A stretch of DNA of 8,832 bases. Origin: an uncultured Selenomonadales bacterium. Lineage in GTDB: Bacteria > Bacillota_C > Negativicutes > Selenomonadales > Selenomonadaceae. Both the position numbers and the translations under genes were made by a program. Every line of letters begins with the position of its first letter. Position 1 is the first letter of the stretch. The notes under the pieces are model-generated. The model did no database searches, was not told the origin of the DNA, and saw only the letters and a list, made by a program, of their open reading frames with translations. This document shows positions 1 through 5,760 of this stretch, piece by piece. The stretch lies in the NCBI GenBank assembly GCA_946407175.1, contig CAMJNB010000033.1:1-8832 (forward strand). Reading direction: 5' to 3'.

Positions 1-562
1 CGTGCAGCAGCTTGACGAGTTGCATGCCCAACTGCTCCAATCGCCAAAATTCCCCTTCTACAGCAGCGAATACTATAAGGTGCTGCCATTCATCGTAGAG
101 TTGCGCAACAGGGGCAGCAAGGACTTTTTCTTTATCGACAACAAAGACTGCCTTCTTTTTAAACATCCAGCTTACGCAACCGTTTTCACCTAAATTGCCG
201 CCGTGCTTTGTAAAAATGTGGCGAATGTTCGCGGCGGTACGGTTACGGTTATCAGTCAAAATATCGAGCATTAACGCCGAGCCGCCGGGTCCATAGCCTT
301 CATAAGTAATTTCTTCGTAGTTGGAAGTATCGGACGCGCCGAGACCTTTTTGTATCGCGCGGTTGATATTTTCTTTCGTGACGTTGTTTGACTTCGCCTT
401 AGACAGCGCAAGTTTAAGACGCATATTGCCGGTAGGATCTGCGCCGCCCATTTTTACGGCGATTGTAATTTCACGGCTGATTTTCGTCGTCATGGCGCCG
501 CGTATTGCGTCGTTGGCACCTTTCTTTCTTTTAATCGTTGCCCATTTTGAATGTCCTGACAT
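1..562 (-). CDS. yebC: YebC/PmpR (TACO1-like) family protein, C-terminus outside window and aberrant
   Basis: The family comprises cytoplasmic proteins described as DNA-binding regulators and, more recently, as translation factors that help ribosomes through proline stretches. The N-terminus [15 protein letters not shown] is the family hallmark. It is followed by [19 protein letters not shown] (about residues 39-57), YEGYGPGG, the TDNRNRTAA segment and [14 protein letters not shown] (about 121-133). The ATG at 560-562 is fixed by this hallmark and by an AGGAAG ribosome binding site at 568-573, five bases upstream. The frame stays open to the window edge (187 codons). The family is usually about 240-250 residues, so roughly 55 would lie outside. 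After residue ~145 (VFVVDKEK) the sequence stops resembling YebC: the acidic DEDxLMxLALxAGAED-like segment expected there is absent in all three frames. Assignment of the N-terminal part is secure. The end may reflect an assembly junction, a rearrangement or a damaged gene. Confidence 0.9.
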   Translation of the reverse strand, partial: MSGHSKWATIKRKKGANDAIRGAMTTKISREITIAVKMGGADPTGNMRLKLALSKAKSNNVTKENINRAIQKGLGASDTSNYEEITYEGYGPGGSALMLDILTDNRNRTAANIRHIFTKHGGNLGENGCVSWMFKKKAVFVVDKEKVLAAPVAQLYDEWQHLIVFAAVEGEFWRLEQLGMQLVKLLH

Positions 563-567
563 ATTAT

Positions 568-573
568 CTTCCT
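568..573 (-). promoter_or_regulatory. Ribosome binding site of yebC
   Basis: The minus strand reads AGGAAG followed by five bases (ATAAT) and the ATG at 562. It supports the chosen yebC start. Confidence 0.7.
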
Positions 574-607
574 TTCTAAATCTAAAAATTTTTTATGACT
601 TTATGTA

Positions 608-636
608 ATAATAACTTAGAAATGTATTCAAGTAAA
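608..636 (-). promoter_or_regulatory. Possible sigma-70 type promoter for yebC
   Basis: On the minus strand TTTACT (631-636, 4 of 6 to TTGACA) and TATTAT (608-613, 5 of 6 to TATAAT) are separated by 17 bases. Transcription would begin near 601 and leave a leader of about 40 bases before yebC. An overlapping alternative, TTGAAT (626-631) with TTACAT (603-608), also has 17-base spacing but a poorer -10. The gap between the glycosyltransferase and yebC shows no GC-rich hairpin, so read-through from upstream is also possible. The call rests on consensus matching in AT-rich DNA only. Confidence 0.35.
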
Positions 637-642
637 ATCAGC

Positions 643-1947
643 CTAAAAACGGGGGGGGGGGGAGATGAAATTTTTTATTGCGGGATATTGTTCGCCGTCA
701 AAAATTTTTCCCGACGTTGTAACGGCAGTTGCGAGTTCATTTCTAAGATAATCATCTTCAATATTTAATCTGATTAAAATTTTATTCCAAATATAAAATC
801 CTTCTTCAAACCGCTTATGCATTAAAAAGAGCCGCGCAAAAATAATAAACTTTTCGATAGGTATGGCATTTGTATTTAAAATTTCTTCTGTAAGTGAAAG
901 TGCATGCTTATAATCATTTTTCATTAAGTAAGCATACGCCAAAAAGTATACGTAATTAGGATGAAGTGTCGGATAAATTGAATTTTTAAGCGTGTCTTTA
1001 AAATAATCTATAACTGCGGAATATTTTTCGGCATTAATAAGCTCAACAAATCGCGATACTCTTTGATTGATATCAAGCAATATTTCTTCCTGCGAAGGAT
1101 TAGGCTCAACTGATTCCGTGATATCTTCAAGCGGCAACATAATTTTTGGGTGAACAAGCGGAAAGTCCATTTCTTCATCAATATAAAACGCATGCTTGTC
1201 AAATGAATTGGCGGTATGTGTCGCATCCGATCTGAAACCTATGTTTCTTATCATATTTACTTTGGGGACAATGTCCAAGCCGTGATTTAAATAATTCGCC
1301 AAACAGAATTGATAATCCCACGTATTAACTCTGCCTTCGTAAGTCGCTTGAAATGCGTTAGAAAGTTCGACGTACTCTTTTGGCGAAAGGATTCTTTTCA
1401 AGTATTTATTTTTTCTGCACTCTTGCCAAAGCGTCATGTTAATATCAGTTAAATTCCAAGCGCGTTTCCATGTTGCCCAACCCCACATATAGAGCCGAGA
1501 GACAAAGCCGTAACTTTCTTTGATATCGTTCAAGACATTGTGATTTGAACCGGATATCACGGTAACGCGCGTGTCGTAACGATATCTTTCAAGTAATTCT
1601 TGACAAAAGCGAAAAAAACTTTGTGAAGGCAAACAATCATCTTCCAAAATTATCGCCTCGTCAACATTTTCAAAAACCCAACTTATTCCGGAGTATACAC
1701 GGTTTTTACAGCCCATATTTTTTTCGGCAAAATTTGTATGCACGTCGCACTGCCAGTCAATCATATTTGTAACGGCGCGGCATTGTTCGCATTTTTCCGC
1801 CTCACCGATTCTGTCTTCACGCGCTCCGTCGGCAATGATAAACAACTTTTCAGGCTTAGCTTGACGTATTCTTTCAAAAACTTTTAAGGTGACATCGGGG
1901 CGATTGAATATGATAAATGCAACGGGCGTAGTGAGTTTAAATTCCAT
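643..1947 (-). CDS. GT-A fold glycosyltransferase (HlpA-like family) with TPR-like C-terminal tail
   Basis: This probably transfers a sugar from a nucleotide sugar to a saccharide or protein acceptor in the cytoplasm; donor and acceptor are unknown. Residues 5-40 (TPVAFIIFNRPDVTLKVFERI...LFIIADGAR) form the nucleotide-binding start of a GT-A Rossmann fold. IILEDDCLP (about 99-107) supplies the DxD-like metal site at E102-D104. WGWATW (155-160), NTWDYQF (208-214) and NIGFRSDATHT (235-245) are conserved features of the 'hemolytic protein HlpA-like' group. Residues ~295-420 are helical, resembling TPR repeats. There is no signal peptide or membrane segment. The ATG at 1947 follows AGAGG at 1956-1960 with an eight-base spacer. 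The gene lies 17 bases behind the UDP-xylose synthase, which suggests co-transcription and makes UDP-xylose a possible donor (inference). It looks more AT-rich than its neighbours. Its last codons run through a 12-base C tract and give the end SPPPRF. Confidence 0.8.
   Translation of the reverse strand: MEFKLTTPVAFIIFNRPDVTLKVFERIRQAKPEKLFIIADGAREDRIGEAEKCEQCRAVTNMIDWQCDVHTNFAEKNMGCKNRVYSGISWVFENVDEAIILEDDCLPSQSFFRFCQELLERYRYDTRVTVISGSNHNVLNDIKESYGFVSRLYMWGWATWKRAWNLTDINMTLWQECRKNKYLKRILSPKEYVELSNAFQATYEGRVNTWDYQFCLANYLNHGLDIVPKVNMIRNIGFRSDATHTANSFDKHAFYIDEEMDFPLVHPKIMLPLEDITESVEPNPSQEEILLDINQRVSRFVELINAEKYSAVIDYFKDTLKNSIYPTLHPNYVYFLAYAYLMKNDYKHALSLTEEILNTNAIPIEKFIIFARLFLMHKRFEEGFYIWNKILIRLNIEDDYLRNELATAVTTSGKIFDGEQYPAIKNFISPPPRF
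651..662. repeat. Homopolymer tract of 12 G (12 C on the coding strand)
   Basis: Twelve consecutive G on the plus strand encode the final SPPPR of the glycosyltransferase on the minus strand. A tract this long is prone to slippage. Losing one base replaces the last two residues (RF) with a 22-residue hydrophobic/basic extension that ends at the TAG at 582-584, just before yebC. Gaining one base gives an end PFLG and a stop at TGA. The exact length could also be a sequencing error. Confidence 0.9.
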
Positions 1948-1955
1948 AGCTTGAA

Positions 1956-1960
1956 CCTCT
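1956..1960 (-). promoter_or_regulatory. Ribosome binding site of the glycosyltransferase gene
   Basis: The minus strand reads AGAGG, then eight bases, then ATG at 1945-1947. It sits entirely within the 17-base gap after the decarboxylase stop codon, as expected for adjacent genes on one transcript. Confidence 0.7.
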
Positions 1961-1964
1961 GCCT

Positions 1965-2900
1965 TTACGCTGATAAACGCTTTTTAAAATATTCTATCGT
2001 AGCTTTCAAGCCGTCTTCAAGTTGAACTTTAGGTTGCCAATTAAGTTTTTCCTTAGCCAAATCAATGCACGGACAGCGCTGTATCGGGTCGTCGGCAGGC
2101 AGGGGACGGTAGACTATTTTTGATTTACTGCCGGTAAGTTTAAGTATAATTTCTGCAAGCTCGGCAATGGTAGATTCGTGCGGGTTGCCGATATTTACGG
2201 GACCGGTGAAATTTTCCGTTTTCATCATTCGGACAATGGCGTCAATTAAATCGTCAACGTAACAAAAACTGCGCGTCTGACTGCCGTCGCCGTAAATGGT
2301 AATGTCTTCGCCGTTTAGCGCCTGAACAATGAAATTTGAAACAACGCGACCGTCATTTTCAGTCATACGCGGACCGTAGGTATTAAAAATTCTTACAACG
2401 CGAATGTCAACTTTGTGCTGTCTGTGATAGTCAAAGAAAAGTGTTTCGGCGGTACGTTTACCCTCGTCGTAGCAAGCGCGAATGCCGATAGGATTCACGG
2501 CGCCGCGATAATCTTCGGTTTGCGGGTGAACTTTCGGATCGCCGTAAACTTCGGAAGTACTTGCCTGTAAAATTCTGGCACCGTTTCGCTTAGCAAGTCC
2601 CAAAGTGTTAAGCGCGCCCATGACGCTGGTCTTTATCGTGCGTACGGGGTCGTGCTGGTAATGTACGGGGCTGGCGGGACAGGCAAGGTTGAAAATCCAA
2701 TTCACCTCCGCATACACCGGCTGAATTATGTCATGGCGCATAAGTTCAAAATTGGGATTGCTGAACAAGTGCGCTATATTTGCCTTCGTGCCGGTGAAAA
2801 AATTGTCGCAACAAATAACTTCATTGCCTTCATTGAGAAGACGTTCGCAGAGGTGGGAACCGAGAAAACCGGCGCCGCCTGTAACTAAAACTTTGTTCAT
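1965..2900 (-). CDS. uxs: UDP-glucuronate decarboxylase (UDP-xylose synthase), extended SDR family
   Basis: It converts UDP-glucuronate to UDP-xylose with bound NAD+ (EC 4.1.1.35), in the cytoplasm. The 311-residue length is normal for bacterial members. [11 protein letters not shown] (7-17) is the NAD-binding glycine-rich loop and D32 follows the second beta strand. The catalytic set is present: STSEVYG (114-120, with T115 and E117) and the YxxxK pair Y144/K148 inside [15 protein letters not shown] (173-179), [14 protein letters not shown] (204-217) and NIGNP (236-240) are typical of this branch rather than of GalE or RmlB. Two small departures are I140 where the family usually has P ([14 protein letters not shown]) and RCPCID at 275-280 where RxPDI is common. 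The start is the ATG at 2900; the best ribosome binding site, AAAGGA, lies about 13 bases upstream, rather far. It probably supplies UDP-xylose to a glycosyltransferase, perhaps the next gene. The related activity UDP-apiose synthase is less likely. Confidence 0.93.
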   Translation of the reverse strand: MNKVLVTGGAGFLGSHLCERLLNEGNEVICCDNFFTGTKANIAHLFSNPNFELMRHDIIQPVYAEVNWIFNLACPASPVHYQHDPVRTIKTSVMGALNTLGLAKRNGARILQASTSEVYGDPKVHPQTEDYRGAVNPIGIRACYDEGKRTAETLFFDYHRQHKVDIRVVRIFNTYGPRMTENDGRVVSNFIVQALNGEDITIYGDGSQTRSFCYVDDLIDAIVRMMKTENFTGPVNIGNPHESTIAELAEIILKLTGSKSKIVYRPLPADDPIQRCPCIDLAKEKLNWQPKVQLEDGLKATIEYFKKRLSA

Positions 2901-2923
2901 TAAAATATTATCGTCCTTTCGTT

Positions 2924-2957
2924 TAGTGAATAGTTAATAGTTAATAGTTAATAGTGG
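2924..2957. repeat. Heptamer tandem array, unit TAGTTAA
   Basis: On the plus strand the units are TAGTGAA, three exact TAGTTAA copies (2931-2951) and a partial TAGTGG, all in 7-base register. The array lies just upstream of the ribosome binding site of the UDP-xylose synthase gene and reads ACTATTA on its coding strand. Copy number could vary by slippage. Confidence 0.85.
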
Positions 2958-2961
2958 TTTT

Positions 2962-2989
2962 ACTAATTCTACATTCTTAATTCTTAATT
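2962..2989. repeat. Heptamer tandem array, unit AATTAAG (minus strand)
   Basis: Reading the minus strand from 2989 down, the units are AATTAAG, AATTAAG, AATGTAG, AATTAGT. The array starts six bases after the stop codon of the second ABC transporter. The same two exact AATTAAG units recur at 7996-8009 behind the HlyD gene. Neither this array nor the adjacent TAGTTAA array makes a GC-rich hairpin with a T run, so no terminator is apparent between the transporter and the sugar genes. I also found no convincing promoter in this 94-base gap. Confidence 0.8.
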
Positions 2990-2994
2990 CGTTC

Positions 2995-5760
2995 TCACGT
3001 CATTTGACGCTTGACTAAGTTTGAAAAAATACCGCCCTTAGCAACAAGCTCCTCAAAGCCGCCTTGCTCCACAATTTTTCCCGCGTCCATAACAAATATC
3101 TTATCACATTGGCGAATGGTTGAAAGTCTGTGCGCCACAATAATTCTTGTAGCGTGCAGGTTATTCAAGCTCCTTGTAACAATAGCTTGAGTGCGGTTAT
3201 CCAATGCGCTTGTTGCCTCGTCGAAAATTAAAATTGAAGGTTTAGTGACCAATGCGCGGGCAATTAAAATTCTCTGCCGCTGACCGCCGGAAATATTGCT
3301 TGAACCTTCAGAAATGACAGTCTGCATACCCATAGGCATCATTGCAATATCTTCTGCGATACCTGCCGCCTCTGCCGCTTGCCATGCGTCGTCCTGCGTC
3401 AAGGCATTTGTACCTATAATGTTCGTGAAAATATCGCCTTGCATAAGCTGACCATTCTGCAACACCACGCCCATTTGCGTACGTACGGACGGCATATTCA
3501 ATTCGGATAAGTCTTGACCGTCATAAAGAATGGCACCTTTGCGCGGCGTCTCAAAACCTAAAAGCAGTCTTACCAATGTAGATTTACCGCAACCTGATTT
3601 ACCGACGATAGCGACGTTTTCACCGGCAGAAACTTTAAAGCTGATATCGTGCAACACGTCCCTGCCTTTTTCGCCGTAGCCGAAAGTTAAGTTGCTGACT
3701 TCAATCGCGCCGGAAAGTACGCCCGCGTCCATTTTATCGCCGACACTTTCGGGAACTTCTTCCAAAATCGGCTTTAAATTCTCAATGTGCGGCTGAATTT
3801 CAAAGTACTGCGCGACGAGAGGGATTACGCCGTTCAATGTGCCGTTAAAAGAAGTGAAAGCCGCTTGAAAGGCTATGAATTGCGCGTAGGTTATGCCTTG
3901 AATCTGTTCTCCGTTGGGACCGATTTCATTAATGCCGTAAACCGCAATGTAGTACAGTAGCATTGAAAGTATAAACGGCTGAACACTGCCGATAATCATG
4001 TTGTAGTTGCCGAGCCAGCGCAGTTTTAAACTCCAATTCCAATGCTCACCGAAAACCTTTGACCATAACAAAAACGCTTGCTTTTCGGCGCCGTGTTCGC
4101 GAAACTTCGCAAGACCGGAAAAAATCTGCTGAATCATACCGGAAAGCCTGTTGCCGGTGCCAATCATTTTGCGCTGTATTTGCAAGGTACGCCAATAAAA
4201 TCCCGCCGTGATAAGGCAGTATACAAACCAAACCGCAACTGCCGCCGCAGTAAGCTTAAGGCTGTAGTAGCACATTAAAAATATGCTCCAAAATGAAAAT
4301 ACAAAGCCGAATAAGCCGCCGATAAATTCAGGACTGACAAGCCCCTTTATGACGCCCATACCACCCATTCTGCTGGCAAGTTCACCGGACGTATACTTTC
4401 TGAAAAACGTCGTCGGCAAGTGTAAAAGTCTGCCCCACAATGCCGATTCCGTCGCCATATCAATTTTTGTCGTAATACGCATTACCGCAATATTTCGGAC
4501 AATGCCGAGCGACGCCATTGTAAAGCTTGTAATGAAGGTAACCTGCGTGACGGTGGAAAGCCCGCTGTAGTCGAGATTCGGTATTATGTCTTGAAAAATT
4601 GTTTCCGTGACAATCGGCATTATCAGCGGGATTAAGCCGGAGAAAAGTGAAATTAGTATAACCGTTTTGTAGTCGGCAAACCAACATTGCTTGAAAATAA
4701 ATTTAAGCAAATCAATGATGCCCAACTTTCGAGTAGGAAAACCGGCGTAGCATGCAAAGGCGTCTTTTTGCAATTTCGCGGCAACGTTATCATCAATGTT
4801 AATGCCGTTGGGATTTTTTTTCGTGACAACCTTGTAACTGCTGGGTGAAGTCGGTACAAACGCCGCCAACTCTTTGTCGTCGCCGTAGTATCCGATAATG
4901 ACGCCGCTGTCCTTTTTATGCCAATCCTTTTCAAGCGTGATTAGCCGCATTTGCATATTGCCCTTTTGCATAAGGCGGCGAATGATTCGGATTTGATCAA
5001 GCTTGCGTGTAAGCTCCGGCGCAATTTTTATGTTATCCGTCGGCATATTCAATGCTGCGGCGGCGGTATGAACGATAAAGGTAACCTCTTCAAGCTTATC
5101 GGCGCCGCGCACGTCGTCGGCACCTTCGCTGAAAGGCGTATTCTCTTCGCCGAGCAGGTTGGCAATGGAATTTTGAACCATACGCTCTTGATTTCGCGCA
5201 CGAACTCTTACACGGCGGGTAAATCTTCTGTCTTCGGACGTGAATCGCATACCGAGCAGCATTGAAAAAATTTCTTCATTGTCGCGAAATTCGTTAAGTA
5301 AATCTTCCAATGAAGTTTCCTTGCCGTTTAAAACAGTACCGTCACGCCACGCGATAACCTGTTCGTCGCCTTTATCAGCCAAAAGCGTAAGCCATGATAA
5401 ATTTGAAAGGTAGCCGAACCAATCACGCATTAACCGTTGCAATTCGCCTAAGTGCATCTCGTCGAAATGCAGTATCTCAATCTCCGAATCTTCAAGCGCA
5501 TAAAGTAACGTGTCAACCGTTTCAAATTCATCGAGTGACGGAAAAGCCGCGCCGCCTACGCCGATTTCTGCCAAAAATTGCTGACGAAATGACGTTTTGC
5601 CGAAAACATTTGTATTGTCATCAGTCGCCGAGTAAACCTCAATTTTACCCTTCCGCACGATTGCCAAAGATTCGGCATTTTCCAGCATAAATCTTTCCCC
5701 TGCCGATAATTTAATAAGAAGGGGCGCTTTTTTTGTTAAATCAACTTTATTCGTCGACAC
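2995..5760 (-). CDS. NHLM-type exporter ABC transporter without peptidase (ABC2 family)
   Basis: This is the second, peptidase-less ABC protein of an NHLM bacteriocin export system (family TIGR03797), an inner-membrane protein presumed to work with the C39-containing partner and HlyD. Numbering follows a GTG start at 5758-5760 (921 residues). That GTG has GGAGG six bases upstream; the frame extends to a TTG at 5787, which has no ribosome binding site. Residues ~10-110 look like a cyclic-nucleotide-binding/cupin-type beta region (LSAGERFMLENAESLAIVRKG). A poorly conserved linker runs to ~350. Six membrane segments fall at about 366-386, 403-425, 480-500, 502-522, 588-608 and 625-648. The nucleotide-binding domain (~686-921) is complete: Walker A GKSGCGKST (720-728), signature NISGGQ (822-827), Walker B ILIFDE with D847/E848, and H877. 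No C39 catalytic triad is seen. It overlaps the upstream ABC gene by 14 bases, so translation is probably coupled. Confidence 0.9.
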   Translation of the reverse strand: MSTNKVDLTKKAPLLIKLSAGERFMLENAESLAIVRKGKIEVYSATDDNTNVFGKTSFRQQFLAEIGVGGAAFPSLDEFETVDTLLYALEDSEIEILHFDEMHLGELQRLMRDWFGYLSNLSWLTLLADKGDEQVIAWRDGTVLNGKETSLEDLLNEFRDNEEIFSMLLGMRFTSEDRRFTRRVRVRARNQERMVQNSIANLLGEENTPFSEGADDVRGADKLEEVTFIVHTAAAALNMPTDNIKIAPELTRKLDQIRIIRRLMQKGNMQMRLITLEKDWHKKDSGVIIGYYGDDKELAAFVPTSPSSYKVVTKKNPNGINIDDNVAAKLQKDAFACYAGFPTRKLGIIDLLKFIFKQCWFADYKTVILISLFSGLIPLIMPIVTETIFQDIIPNLDYSGLSTVTQVTFITSFTMASLGIVRNIAVMRITTKIDMATESALWGRLLHLPTTFFRKYTSGELASRMGGMGVIKGLVSPEFIGGLFGFVFSFWSIFLMCYYSLKLTAAAVAVWFVYCLITAGFYWRTLQIQRKMIGTGNRLSGMIQQIFSGLAKFREHGAEKQAFLLWSKVFGEHWNWSLKLRWLGNYNMIIGSVQPFILSMLLYYIAVYGINEIGPNGEQIQGITYAQFIAFQAAFTSFNGTLNGVIPLVAQYFEIQPHIENLKPILEEVPESVGDKMDAGVLSGAIEVSNLTFGYGEKGRDVLHDISFKVSAGENVAIVGKSGCGKSTLVRLLLGFETPRKGAILYDGQDLSELNMPSVRTQMGVVLQNGQLMQGDIFTNIIGTNALTQDDAWQAAEAAGIAEDIAMMPMGMQTVISEGSSNISGGQRQRILIARALVTKPSILIFDEATSALDNRTQAIVTRSLNNLHATRIIVAHRLSTIRQCDKIFVMDAGKIVEQGGFEELVAKGGIFSNLVKRQMT

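Noticed and set aside
21..38. Small inverted repeat AGTTG/CAACT near the left edge
   Set aside because: A five-base stem with a six-base loop and no U run is too weak for a terminator or RNA element.
2..193. Plus-strand open frame of 63 codons starting GTG
   Set aside because: Positions 131-193 lie opposite well-conserved YebC sequence, and no ribosome binding site can be seen at the edge. It is not called as a gene. The 2-130 part is kept only as part of the finding about the odd yebC end.
2954..2967. Possible terminator hairpin (TAGT/ACTA) after the ABC2 gene
   Set aside because: The stem is only four AT-rich base pairs and no T run follows, so it is not a credible intrinsic terminator.
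2924..2989. CRISPR-like repeat array
   Set aside because: The units are contiguous 7-base tandem repeats with no spacers of 30 or so bases and no cas genes nearby.
2901..2994. Promoter for the UDP-xylose synthase gene inside the repeat region
   Set aside because: Several TATTAA and TAGAAT hexamers occur because of the repeats, but none has a good -35 at 16-18 bases.
2998..3007. Short palindrome GTCAAATGAC at the end of the ABC2 gene
   Set aside because: It has four-base arms inside the coding sequence (the QMT end of the protein), which is expected by chance; no operator is supported.
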